From assembly GCF_000512585.2 (NCBI RefSeq), contig NC_089241.1:2170001-2234000 (forward strand): 64,000 nucleotides of DNA. Direction: 5' to 3'. The position numbers and the translations under genes were made by a program. Positions 47,517 through 58,607 of this stretch are shown one piece after another. Under the pieces are notes generated by a model. The model worked only from the letters and a program-made list of their open reading frames with translations. It made no database searches and was not told where the DNA came from. The stretch is from Kwoniella bestiolae CBS 10118 (lineage: Eukaryota; Basidiomycota; Tremellomycetes; Tremellales; Cryptococcaceae). Within the stretch, counting starts at the first letter, position 1, and every line of letters begins with the position of its first letter.

Positions 47517-48407
47517 TTTGATCTTGCTGATTTTAGTGATATGCTACAGCAATTTTTGATATATATGGATGAGATCAAGCTAACAGATAGCAGCTATCAA
47601 ATCTCTTTCACGATTAATGCTCGTTCAACCTCCCAAGCGTTTGAAATTGAAAAAATCAAAACGAGCAGGAGCATCATGCTAGCGTGGCAGAACAAGTGCC
47701 ACGTTCATCTTCGTATTCCCGATATTTGATTCCGCTTGCACCACGGTGTTTAGCTCATGTGGCATTACGAAGCTAGATTAGATGGAACGTACGCTCGGAC
47801 CTTCCGTTCTCACCGCGATTGCTTTCTTTGGTCTTGTTTTTTGTTTGTTCTATTTTGGTGCAGTTGACCAGACTCCGCAGCTTGACGAAAGAGATTCACA
47901 CTGTTTACAATCAAAGCGTCGAGAACAGGCAAGGATATCAATGACCATGTCTAGCGACAAATGGTCCAACATTGTCCTCAGCTTGAGGTTCGGTGGTATG
48001 GCTGAGCTAAACGACCAAAGTGATGATTGTGTGATGTTGTGTAGTGGTGTGTTGATGGCTGTGCGTCTGTGCGCAGGGTAAAAGAGGATACTAAAGGAGT
48101 ATACGAGTACAGTATACACACAATCAAACAAGGGTGATCAATTGATCAATCATCAATCAAGTCATCACTGCTCTGATTCATTCACTTATCCACTCATTAT
48201 CCATTGTCAAAGGGACTCCTCTACTTTCTCGGTCAATCAACGAACCACTGACCCTTATCAGGTAATTATCATACCATCATACCACTTCCACCACTCGATC
48301 ACCACTGTTCAAGATCTTGTGTCCTCAACCATCAAATATCACCATCACCCGATCGTACTCACCCTTTCACAGCTTTTATTCCATCACATCAGCCACACGA
48401 GATGTGA
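47517..48407. promoter_or_regulatory. Divergent region upstream of SSZ1
   Basis: Contains the SSZ1 5' leader (47517 to roughly 47640) and about 750 bp before the serine-rich plus-strand frame. Open frames at 47782-48081 and 48142-48519 show no family resemblance. A GTAATT...TTCAAG leader-intron-like segment (about 48261-48313) would suit the plus-strand gene. Nothing else is clear. Confidence 0.35.
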
Positions 48408-49260
48408 AGACCTGGAACGCGCCGTTCGAAAAGCAGCGATAAAGCATTACCTTCCTTGCCTGCTGGCGGCTTGGAATTGGGACTTGATATATCTGGTCTA
48501 CCAAGGGGAGAACCGGTGAATGGATTAGGGTTGGAATTAAACCTGTGAGTCTTAGTCTAGCCTATCTCTACAGTGAGTGGGGCAAAAGTGTTGTCGTGGT
48601 CTCACAGAAGTACACATGGACTGTACCCTATCTTTGATAATTGTCGAAAAACCTTTTTGTTCTGGTGATTCTCAATTTGATCGGGTTTGTGTATCTCACT
48701 GGGTACTGGATGACGTGCAATGATACATCACCTTTTTGCTGTATTCTCTCCTGCGGGTATATCTCGCTCATCACGATCAACGATACTGACACCTTACACC
48801 TGAATTCAACCGAAACGTAGCAAATCTTCCAAACCCCCACCAACACACTTCATACCCCTCCGCCAATCCCCAAGTCACGTCAGCACAACAACACTACCAC
48901 CATTATCCTCACCATCCACCATCTCCCTATCCCCCTCTACTCCCATAGCTTCATCATCAGTCTCCATATCTGGATATCCTTTCCCGTACAGTAACGAGAA
49001 TTACTCCAGTTCAACAGTGATCAACCGCGATACATCTACCACAACCCTCACACAAATCCAAAGACCACCCGATAGTCCGTCTATATCCATATCGACCGCT
49101 CCACCCGAGATATCACTTTCGTTCACGCCGAAGAAGAAAGTAGGTTTTGGAAAGGCAGAATCGATCAGATCGGAGAACGCCATGTTGTCTTCTGTCTCTT
49201 CGTCTGCTTCCAGCCAACCACAGGGAACTCCCATAAGAGGATCAGTTTTGGGCTTCAGAT
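48408..49260 (+). CDS. Serine-rich unidentified gene, 3' end lost in satellite array (partial)
   Basis: Two exons join cleanly. The first (frame from 48408; its 5' border is unresolved because a TGA lies at 48405-48407) contains DKALPSLPAGGLELGLDISG and ends VNGLGLELN at 48544 with donor GTGAGT. The second starts at 48821 after CGAAACGTAG and reads KSSKPPPTHFIPLRQSP, a Ser/Thr/Pro-rich run, then GYPFPYSNENYSSSTVINRD, ISLSFTPKKKVGFGKAESIR and TPIRGSVLGFRS. At 49261 the frame enters the TCCAT-type array and codes only for repetitive HSIHSFHFHP-like sequence. No in-frame ATG is found before 49182, so an upstream exon is missing from this model. No family is recognised. The natural 3' end is absent. 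Confidence 0.5.
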
Positions 49261-50335
49261 CCGTCCATTCCATCCATTCATTCCATTTCCATCCGGCCAT
49301 CCATTTCCTCCTTCCGCTCCATTTCCTCCATTTCCATCCATCCATCCATTCCATCCATCCGGTCCATTTCCGATCCTTCCATTCGGTCTCATTTCCTTCC
49401 CTCCGTCCACTCGGGCTCCATTCCATTTCCGTCCGTCCGTCCATTCCATTCCATTCCGTCGTCCATTCCATTCCACTCATTTCGGTCCATTTCCCGTCCA
49501 TCCGTCGTCCTCCATCCATTCCATCCGTTCATCCGGTCCATCCATCCAGTCAGATCCATCCATTCATTTCCATCCGCTCGATCCAAATCCATTATTCCAT
49601 TTTTCCTCCTTTCCTCCATTCCATCCATTCCGTTCCACTCCATTCCAGTCCCGTCCATTCCGTCCGGCTTTCCTCCATTCCTTCCATTTCCATCCGTCCG
49701 TCCATCCATTCCCTTCCGTCCGTCCATTCGTCCGGGTGTCCATCCGTCCTCCTTTCCATTTCCATTCCTTCCATTATTCCTCCGTCCATTTCCATTCCAT
49801 TCCTCCGTCGTTAATCCATCCTCTCCGTCCTCCTCCATCCTCCGTTTCCATCCATCCGATCCGGTCCATTTCCTCCTCCATCCTCCTTCCTTCCATCCAT
49901 TTCATCCATCCGTCCATTCCAGATCCTGATCCATCCAAATGTCCATCCATCGTCCTCCTCCCTTTCTTTCTTTCCTTCTTTCCATTCCTCCGTCCATTTC
50001 CTTTCAGATCTTCCGCTCCTCCAGTCCATTTCCTCATTCCGGCTCCATCCGTCCATTCCTCCGGTCATTCAAATCCATCCATTCCATCCTCCTTCTTTCC
50101 TCGTCCTTTCCTCAGATCCATCCATTTCCTTCCTCGTCCATTTCCTCCTTTCCGTCTTCCGGCCATCCTTCATCCGTCCATTGTCCTCCTCTCCGGCTCC
50201 GGCTCCTCCTCCCATTCCTCCAATCCTTTCCTTTCCTCCTCCACTCAGCCTCTTTCCTTTCCTCTGATCCTCCATCATCTTTCCATCCTTTCATCCATTC
50301 CGCTCTCTTTCCTCTCCGCCTTGTCGTCCATTCCT
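49261..50335 (+). repeat. TCCAT/TCCGT/TTTCC satellite-like array, about 1.07 kb
   Basis: Irregular tandem pentamers and hexamers (CCATTCCATCCGTCCATTTCC-type) fill the whole interval. The plus strand is C/T-rich with scattered A and few G. The array resembles CATTC-type classical satellites in form only. Because the units contain no stop triplets in most frames, both strands show long meaningless open frames (His/Ser/Ile/Pro on plus; Trp/Asn/Gly/Met/Asp on minus). No higher-order period is evident by eye. It sits exactly where a plus-strand and a minus-strand gene should end. Confidence 0.92.
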
Positions 50336-50673
50336 TCACCAACAAAGAGATCATTGTAGAATGCGTCGAGGGCCTGAGTTTCAGTAGAGAGATCAGTCGT
50401 GATTTCTCCCTCATCGCAACCATTCGATCGAACCAGGACCGGTCATTCAACTGGTATAGATGGAGAGAAGGAAGACTTCACATACAGCTTCGAGGGTTTT
50501 GTACTTCTTCACGAATCTACTAGCGTCTTTCTCGCTATTTTACAACAGAAATTCCAGTTTAGTCAGTCCCGGCGTGTCGATAGAAGATATATATGTTCGA
50601 AGGAAGACCGGACTCACGAAGTAGCTGTGATAGACCTGAATTCACTTATCACCCCCGCCTCTCGGGATTTCAT
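50336..50673 (-). CDS. DCN1: DCN1-like cullin neddylation factor, N-terminal part only (truncated)
   Basis: Dcn1 is a scaffold-type E3 that promotes Nedd8 attachment to cullins. Three exons (50618-50673, 50486-50534, and from 50373 downward) give MKSREAGVISEFRSITATSE, KDASRFVKKYKTLEAALDAF and YNDLFVGEGMDD, matching the UBA-like N-terminus of Dcn1 (ITxxSExDAxRFLKKYKxLDxALDAFFND). The phases are consistent and the introns canonical (GTGAGT...AATAG; GTATGT...CTCAG). The frame then runs into the satellite array and yields only Trp/Arg/Gly/Asp-rich repeats to a stop near 50112. The PONY/cullin-binding domain, about three quarters of the normal protein, is not found anywhere in the window. The gene is either broken or misassembled here. 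An upstream in-frame start cannot be excluded. Confidence 0.72.
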
Positions 50674-51297
50674 ACCAGGTAATGGCTGTGAGATTAGATT
50701 CGCAAATTTGAATGTCAGAGTGGTCGATCGATGACACATATAGAGGATGAGAGATAGAGTAAAGGTCAAAGTGTGTATCAGCCCATGTTGCCATTGTCAT
50801 TACGAAACAGTCGAACGGGAACCAACCATCTTATCGATCCCTTCTTTCTTCTCTTTACTGCGTTTGGAGTATAAGTATAGCGCTCCTAGGACGAGCAGAA
50901 CAATCAGGACGGTGGTCGAAGACGTCTTGTAAGATCTTAACTTCTGCTCGTGTGATATACGGAGTGATAAAGTAGAATAAGAAAGAATGAGGAATGAGGA
51001 ATGAGGAATGAGGAATGGACGTTGATAGGGTTTTGCTAATGCTGCTATCGGTTGCGTCAACTTGCACCGATAATCAAAAGTGGAGGTAGTCCACCCCATC
51101 CTCATCTCGATTTTCATCCTACTCTATATTCTTTCGTCCTTGTACTCCGTAGCTGGTTTCGACGTATAGCATAGATACGACACTGCATAATCATAATCAT
51201 GATCACTAATATCCCAAGACTACATTGAATAACACTAACACCAACACTAACACTGATACTGAGGTATATATATAAACGGTATAACACAACACCCTCA
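50674..51297. other. Region between DCN1 and SRC1
   Basis: Upstream of DCN1 and downstream of SRC1. A minus-strand frame ending near 50800 contains one hydrophobic run (VLIVLLVLGALYLYSKRSKE) that could be the tail of a small membrane protein, but no good start or exon structure was found. Short AACACT repeats lie at about 51228-51255. Confidence 0.3.
50985..51017 (+). repeat. Heptamer repeat (GAATGAG), about 4.7 copies
   Basis: Perfect copies at 50985-50991, 50992-50998, 50999-51005 and 51006-51012, then a partial copy. The reverse complement CTCATTC shares the CATTC core of the satellite array 650 bp away. Confidence 0.95.
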
Positions 51298-54200
51298 CTA
51301 GCTCTCCCACGTTACATGTCTCCCCTCCCCACCCTCAATAGCTGCACCAGCCCATTCCCATGTCTTCCACATCTCCCCTTTGACCTCTTTTTCCCTTACA
51401 GCAACATTTGCATTGGCCTCTACCAGCTCCTGGACTCTTGCCCAGAGTCTTGATCGAGATGCTGTGGATCCCTTGGGGGGCATAACGAGGTCTCGTAGTT
51501 GATCGGGAGGGATGAAAGGGTGTGGGGTCAGGGAAGGATCAACGTAGTGCGATTGTTCCTTCATTCACTTATCAGCTGAAGTCATGTCTGGTGGAAGGGA
51601 AGGACAGTGACAGCTCACCTGATCCTGTAATCTCTTCAGAGCTACTTGGGCCAATTCCTCGGCTCTGTACTTCTCTGCTTTCCTTCTTTTGACCTCCGAT
51701 TGGAGATACATGATAGCAGCGATGACCGCAATAGTAGCTACATGCAAAACGTACGTTAGCACTGGACGGCGGATCTTCCAGCTAATCCAGTAACTTACAA
51801 CCCAATTGCGATTTCCATCTATCCACCAAATCCTTAGCTTCCAGCTTCGCTCGACAACCTAGAGTAAGGTCCGTTCGGGAAGATGCATACCATGATTTAC
51901 CACTAAACAAGCTCATCAGCTTTCCCATCGATGATCAAGTACGAAAACCGAGAAACAACTGACTGCACATCAATCGACTCAATCACGTCTTCATGCTCCA
52001 CCAGATCCTTCAAAGCCGATTCGAAGATCTCATCAAACTGTTCTTTAGTAAACTTGGGCTATAAAGAACAAATCAATTTACATTAGCTTAGTCAACCACG
52101 AAGATCGCAAACTTACATCTCTTCGAGCCGCAAATCTCTCTCGCAAAGCATTCTCCTCCATCCCAAATCTCTCACCCTCTCCTTTCCTCCCATCATCTTT
52201 ACCCAATCCATTGCACACAATGAGTCCTCTACCTTTGCTCAATTCCTTCTCCAACTCCCTGGCCAATCCACCGATCATCCTCTTCCTCGCCGTATCAGGC
52301 TTACAAGTCGGCGGGAACGCTTCGGGCCCAAATCCTGGCAATCCATCGAATATCGGAGATAAGACCGAGAACGTATGAGGAACTAAAATGTATTCAGGGA
52401 TACATTGCTCGATCGCGCCGTCCTCGCATTCCGCATGGGGTGGACAAGGTGTACAGCTTGTAGGTCTCGGTAAGAACGGGATCATGGGTAGGCTCTTGAC
52501 GTCGCAATGGATCTGCTTGGCGGCTTCTGAATTCTCTGCTTCTAGATCTGCTTTTCTCGCTACACAGGCTTGAGCATCGTCGAGTGCAGATTGTCGATTT
52601 AAGATTATATCGTTGGTATTGGATCCGGAGTCGCAGTATCCGATTGAAGAGGAATTCGACTTGAAATTTGCTAAGAGCGATAACAAGAGCAAGAATAAGA
52701 CCGAAAGTGGGATGGTCGTTCGTGCAGCTGGGATAGTAGCGATTTGGTTCTCTACCCTTCTAACCAAAGAATTTGTCACTACTGGTACGATATGTGATTC
52801 AACAGTCACCCTAGTAGGCTCTTCGGTTTCTCTGGTAGTAATCTGGTTAAGCTTATTTTCAACAGCCTGGTTGTACTGCACAGCAGCGTCTAGATCTCGC
52901 TTCATCGCTGCCTTCACTTCGGATGGCGGGGTTCGAAGGTTCTCCCTACTTGGTCCTACACGTCGAAGACCTGGGGTAGTCGGAGTAGTCACCTGAGGAG
53001 CGGGTTCCGAAAATCGAGGTTGCGCAGGTTTCTTCGTACTTTCAAGGCCCAATGACGACTGAGCATCACACATTGATCGCATCAGCCGGCTTTCTCTGGC
53101 TATCTTCACATGGCTGAAAGAGCTGAACTTACCTTTCTTCTCCTCCTTCTTTCTCTCTCAGCAGCAGCTTCACTCCCACTTTGGAAAGGGTTGAAATCCG
53201 AGAAACCCGACTCTTCGCCAGCGGACTTCCTTGGTGTCTTGGGTTTAACAGCTTTCTTTGGCGATTCCTCCTTTTCACTTTCTTCAGCGACGTTATCCAT
53301 GATCTTGACGGGTTCACTCTTTCGAGCACTTCTGGGTGGTTTAACTTCGGGTCCAACGCTGGGTGTACGCAGTTCGGTCGTGACGGATGAGGATGAGCCC
53401 ACAGCTGATCTTCGTCGATTACTAGCTGGAGTGAGCAATGATGGGGTCGAAGATGGAGGAGGCAAGGAGTTTCGTCCTCTTGTTGATTTTGGTGCCTATT
53501 CGCGATAGTCTACATCAGCCCTTTCGCCCTTCAAGTGAGAAGATAGAGTAAAGGGGAAAGAAATGCAGTGAGAGACATACAGGTGTGTCTTCATCCTCGA
53601 CCTCTGCTTCTACTCCATCATCAACCTCCTCCACCTGTACCGGAACAGCAGATTTTCTAGCTCGTTTTGGCGCCGTTTTCTTAGCTTCAGGTTCTATTGA
53701 GACTGATTTCCTACTTCTGACCGACGCTCTAGGCTTCTTAGTGGGAGGTTCAACTTCTGCTGGCGCTTCTACAGCCTCCTCAACCTCAGGTTCGACAGTA
53801 TTTGTCCTCCTCGGTCTGGCTCTGGGTCGTTTTGCTGGGACCGCGGGTGCCTCATCCCCATTCTCTGATACTGTTATTATCCCTTTGTTTGAGGGTTTGA
53901 TTTTCTTCGCAGCGGCTGCTCTTAGTGCCTACATACGTGTCTAATCTCAGCGGTGTACAGTGTAGGGAAGGTAGGCGTGTTGCGAATAACTTACAGTCGC
54001 CTGACTTAATACGTTTTGCTCGAATGCTTGGATGAGATCGGCTTTCTTGGCTGTTGAAGGGTATCCATGGCCGTACGCGAGTAAAATTGATCTATGAGCC
54101 GAGACTAACATTAGCAAGAACACAGTGAGGTTGGATGTAGGGATGGGATGTCTCACCGGAGTTGTGGGACCTATGAAACATCGGTTGTCGATCAGCATAT

Positions 54201-54307
54201 TTCGAATCTTCGCCAAGCCCTCCACAGTCCTAAGATGTGACACTCACCTTGAGGGAACTTGGATCGAACCCTTCTGCCAGGTAGATCTCTGGTGGAGGAG
54301 CTGCCAT
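51298..54307 (-). CDS. SRC1: Src1/Heh2/Man1-type inner nuclear membrane protein
   Basis: An integral inner nuclear membrane protein with an N-terminal HeH (LEM-like) domain and a C-terminal MSC domain, anchoring chromatin such as rDNA and telomeres and linking to nuclear pores and ESCRT. It begins MAAPPPEIYLAEGFDPSSLK. Joined to a 14-nt exon (54157-54170) this gives LKVPQLRSILLAYGHGYPST then KKADLIQAFEQNVL, the HeH fold. A long Pro/Lys/Arg-rich linker (KRPRARPRR, TKKPRASVRSRKS) includes nuclear localisation-like clusters. The first membrane segment is IPLSVLFLLLLSLLANF (about 52660-52710) and the second IAVIAAIMYLQSEVKR (about 51690-51740). The lumenal part between them has cysteines (CTPCPPHAEC). 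The MSC part ends EWAGAAIEGGEGRHVTWES. The protein looks complete and is divergent from CDC10. Confidence 0.88.
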
Positions 54308-54843
54308 TGTGCTCTACTGCTATGCGATGTGAGTTGCTAGGAATGAAATAGAACGATTAGTAGTAGCGATAAGATGGATGATGTGGAGTGTAAAGTGAAT
54401 TCTTGTGGAAAGTATTCCAGTTGAGTTGTTTTGTTTTGTTTGTGTCCAAACACCCACCCTTGACCCATATGACGCGGGTATCGCCACCCAAGTCACGTGG
54501 AGGACGAACGGGCATTGGTTTTTATTCCGTGGCTATTTATTGCAATTTATCCCATTTTCAACATTGATTCCGCTTGATACTAGCCTGGTGCCCCGTTGTC
54601 TGTGTCGCGTGGGAGAGCTATAGCGTGTCAACGGTTGAATTGAGATTAATCTGAATGTACATGATGATGGTCTGTGCTACCTTTGGTATAGCTCAATAGC
54701 CCAATCCTCATTCAACATCCACTCATCCACTCATCATCTATCAAATCTCTTATCTCCCCATACCCTTCGACCAGAATACCTACCTGCCTCCTCTCAACTC
54801 TCAGCCCATCGTCCATCTTCTAACCTATCGAGACATCGTCAAA
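54308..54843. promoter_or_regulatory. Divergent SRC1/CDC10 promoter region
   Basis: Holds a TTTTG repeat (about 54427-54440) and CA-rich, ATG-poor sequence (54700-54843) before CDC10, consistent with a 5' leader. No regulator site is assigned. Confidence 0.4.
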
Positions 54844-56446
54844 ATGGCAGCTTCAATGGTATCTTCCCAACCCGAGGAGATAAGTGCAGCTTCGTACGTC
54901 GGTTTTGACTGTAAGTGTGGCCCCTACCATCACATATACATCTTCAGCTTGATCGTGAGATGTCAGGAGAATCATGCGCTGATCAACTCCAATGAACAGC
55001 TATCACACGTCAGATCGAGCACAAGTTGCTCAAAAGAGGATTCCAATTCAATGTCATGGTAGTTGGTAAGTCAACCTACATCAAACAACAAAGAAAAACG
55101 CTTAGACCACCTTTTTTCTGTATAGGTCAAACCGGATTGGGAAAATCGACGTTGATCAATACCCTCTTCGCGTCTCATCTGATAGATTCAAAAGGAAGAG
55201 TGGACATCGATACGCAACCTAAGCAGACTACTGAGATTCATGCTTTGTCTCATGGTGAGTTGCTAAGACAGATATAGTATTCCCAGCTGTCCTGTCAATG
55301 TCGGTCATTATGGAAAGTTCAGCTGATCATTCTTCTTTATCGGTGTAGTAATCGTCGAGAACGGTGTAAGGTTGAAATTGAACATCATCGATACACCGGG
55401 GTACGGTGATAGCGTGAACAACGAGGGATGTTGGGATCCCATCGTGAAATATGTAAGTGACCTTTCACTCATTCCTTTGACTTGACCTTACTGATTCACG
55501 TGAACGAGTAGATCAAAGACCAACATTCCGCTTATCTGCGAAAAGAGCTCACAGCCATGAGAGACAGGTTCATCCCTGATACTAGAATACACTGTTGTTT
55601 GTTCTTTATTAACCCTACTGGGCATACACTCAAGCCGGTGAGTGACAGTGTCTCTGTTTCTCAAAATCACCAACTCGGTGTAGAAAATGATATATGCGAT
55701 GCATTGATAGATCGACATAGTCGTGCTCAAGAAACTGGCAGAAGTAGTCAACGTCGTTCCTGTGATCGCTAAATCAGATTCATTGACTTTGGAAGAGAGA
55801 GCTATTTTCAAACAACGAGTGAGTCTCGAGCTTCCTTCTCTCTTCGCTCGTGGTAGCTGCTGATATCCTGAGCTCGTGGATAGGTAATGGCAGAACTCCA
55901 GTTCAACCAAATCAGACTTTACCCCTTCGATGCCGACGAGTTGGATGAGGAGGAATTGACTCTGAACGAGAGAATCAGGGTAGGTATATGCTCTCATGCA
56001 TTCATCATTCTTTCCTATATGGAAACATCACTTTGCTTCTGCCTCGCCCGATTCGCTTAACCTCAGCTAATATTTTGTATGATATAGGAAATGCTCCCAT
56101 TCGCCATCGTCGGATCAGAACGATCAGTGATCATCGACGGCAAGCCCGTCAGAGGAAGGAAAAACAGATGGGGAGTGATCAATGTCGAAGATGAAAAGCA
56201 CTGTGAATTCATCTACCTGAGGAACTTCCTTACCAGGTGGGTCTTCCATGAACCAGGTCTTTATCGAGCAGAAAGCATGGCTGACTATACATTTTGCTTT
56301 GCTATCACCTCAGAACCCACCTTCAAGACTTGATTGAAACTACTGCTCAAATCCACTACGAGTCGTTCCGATCCAAACAACTATTGGCACTTAAGGAATC
56401 GTCGGCGAAGAACCAACAAGCTTCTGCTGCGACTGCTTCTGCGTAG
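54844..56446 (+). CDS. CDC10: Septin, Cdc10 class
   Basis: A GTP-binding filament protein of the bud neck, needed in septin rods for cytokinesis and morphogenesis. It starts MAASMVSSQPEEISAASYVG and continues QIEHKLLKRGFQFNVMVVG. The P-loop is GQTGLGKSTLINTLF (about 55127-55171), the G3 box IIDTPGYGDSVNN (about 55387-55425) and the G4 box PVIAKSDSLTLEER. The septin-unique element follows (GRKNRWGVINVEDEKHCEFI). The short C-terminal end LLALKESSAKNQQASAATAS lacks the long coiled coil of Cdc3/Cdc12, which supports the Cdc10 class. Seven or eight introns are present, several with CTGAT/CTGAC branch sites. The stop is at 56444-56446. Complete. Confidence 0.92.
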
Positions 56447-56818
56447 AGTAGACTGTTTGTTTCTATCTGAATAATCTCCTTTTCATTACGTACTTGACTC
56501 CCTCTTAATGACCTTTTTACGTGTTTATATATTCCCTTCTTGTTTTGTTCTCAACAAAAATGCTTATATACGTAGAGTAAGATACCTCGATGCTCATGAT
56601 ATACTTGTGAATCTCCCTTTACCAGACAATTGAGATGATGGCAGCAGTAAGCGGCGATGTCCGATTCTCTCGTCGGAACATTACTAACTCACCCGACTGA
56701 AGATCAACGTCATTTACGAGGGGGATCCCAATGATATGTTATCATCAACAACGTTCATCTCACTGCTACCACCTCAATAGCCAAGTACAGGTAAACCCAG
56801 ACCACACTCACATACAAG
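56447..56818. other. CDC10 3' region and upstream region of the UPF0014 gene
   Basis: T-rich sequence (about 56460-56560) follows the CDC10 stop. No gene or repeat is recognised; the final 40 bp before 56819 are A/C-rich leader sequence. Confidence 0.35.
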
Positions 56819-58452
56819 ATGATAGACTCCTCCCCAACACTAACATGGACCAACGTCCTCATCGGTCTCCTATTCATCCTATTCGATTCCCTCCTCTCCC
56901 TGGTCTTAGGTCTGGGAATAGGCGGATCATTGATGGTAGCTGCTGGACGATGTGTGTTACAGCTCAGCGTGATGGGGTTGATACTGGATAGGGTATTTGC
57001 TAGTAATAATGTGTGGGGGGTTTTTGGTATTGCTGGTGGGTTGTCTTTCTCCCCTTTTTCTCCGTCTCTCTGTCTCCCTGTCCCTCTGTCCTTCTTTTCC
57101 TCTCCTCTTGCCTTCTCTCCCTCTGTCCCTCTCTCTGCTTCTTGCGACTTCAATGGGAGATTGTAGCTGATGACAGAGGAGTGGTGTCGGTAGCACTTCT
57201 CAATGTCCTGGGAGCGTTCGAAGCGACTTATAACAAGTCCAAGAGGAGGTTTAGTAACATGGTATGTCCCGTTTAATATTTTAGTGCTCGTTCTCAGCTA
57301 GAAGATTGTCTCTGCTAGAACTGTGAGACGGACAGATAACATAGCTGATATGGAGTGTACTCTCTTAGTTCCCCCTGATCCTCGCGTCGATGTTGAGTGG
57401 GACAGTACCCATCTCAGTCCTCGGGACGAGGTTCGCAATGTCCCAGAATCCATTTTGGAGACCTGATCAATATGGTGAGTGTAGTGTTCCTCCCATTGCT
57501 CAACAACTGCTCTTCCTGTGCTACATAAAAGACTATTATTCTACCCGTTTTGTTTCCGATCCTAATTGTGCTTATCTTTATTGAACCGAGCTGAACCGAG
57601 CTGAACCGTTGAACCCGTCGTACAGTCCCCATCATAGGTATGATCCTAGGCAACGCCATCTCCGCCATAGGCATAGCGCTCAATACGGTCCACAAGGAAT
57701 TCTCAGAGAACAGAGATAAAGTCGAAACGTACCTTGCCTTTGGGGCAAGTAGGTTCGAAGCCTGCAAGCCTGTTGGTAAGGAGGCATTGAAGTTGGCGTT
57801 GCTGCCTACAGTGAACCAGATGAGGTGGGTTTTAGCGATCTCATAGTGGAAATAGATACGTGAAGCTGATTGTTGGGGTTTGACCAGTGTTATCGGTTTG
57901 ATATCAATTCCTGGTATGTTACGCTACCTTCTTTTGGCTTCCTTCTGACGGGCCTCGACGTAGGAGCTGATATATCCTTGTACTGGATCCACAGGTATGA
58001 TGACTGGCGCCATCGTCGGTGGTAAGAGTGTAGAACAAGCCGCCCGATTACAGAGTGAGCTGTTTGCTAGAAACTCTTCAATGCTCGAAGCTGACATCTG
58101 TTTTGTCTGATAATAGTGATCATAATGTTTAGTGAGCTGCTCTCCTCTTCATTCCGATTGATTGCGAAAGCGTTCAGCTAATCACTTGCGTGACTTCCCA
58201 GTGATATCCGCCTCCTCAGCTCTATGTACCCTCCTCGCCCTATTCTTCTCACTCACCACCCTGGTCGACTCGAGATGCCGCATCAGACTTGACAGGTTGG
58301 ATTCTCGTAAACCCATATTCTACCGATACAGAGACCTGGCAGGAGAGAAGATATGGAAGGGGTTGAAAGGGTTGAAGTGTTGGGGGAGGAAGGAGAGTGG
58401 GTCGGAGGAGGAGAGGAGGGGGTTGTTGGATGGTACGAGTAGAGACGAGTAG
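56819..58452 (+). CDS. UPF0014 family (FetB/YbbM-like) membrane protein
   Basis: A multi-pass membrane protein of the family that includes the bacterial FetB permease, linked to iron export in E. coli. It starts MIDSSPTLTWTNVLIGLLFI; later exons give GAFEATYNKSKRRFSNMFP, LILASMLSGTVPISVLGTRF, VPIIGMILGNAISAIGIALN and VETYLAFGASRFEACKPVGK. The helix-and-loop LGAS/FGAS block and LLPTVNQMSVIGLISIPGMM, TGAIVGGKSVEQAARLQMII match family positions. One coding exon is only 15 nt (58117-58131, encoding part of QMIIMFMIS). The C-terminus is charged, ending RRGLLDGTSRDE. Its transport substrate in fungi is not established, and no ATPase partner gene is adjacent. It converges with PIG-P. Confidence 0.87.
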
Positions 58453-58607
58453 ACGTCTTTATGCTCTGAAGATCTCAGTGTGAAAGTACACTACATAGAT
58501 GAATAGAATGGGGAATAATGATTATGCAAGTGTTATACATATCTGTCCACCATTATAGGATATAGAACAAGTCTTGAGAATGTCCGTCTTGAGACGGAAT
58601 CTATGAT

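Noticed and set aside
47782..48081. 99-codon frame with a hydrophobic start (FFGLVFCLFYFG)
   Set aside because: No homologue recognised, no introns or conserved motifs, and it sits in the SSZ1 upstream region; a single hydrophobic run is weak evidence.
49017..50359. Long overlapping open frames on both strands in the satellite region
   Set aside because: They are translations of stop-poor TCCAT/TCCGT repeats, not proteins; only the unique edges are coding.
50800..51117. Minus-strand frame with one membrane-like segment (VLIVLLVLGALYLYSKRS)
   Set aside because: No convincing start, splice structure or family; kept only as a remark in the intergenic entry.
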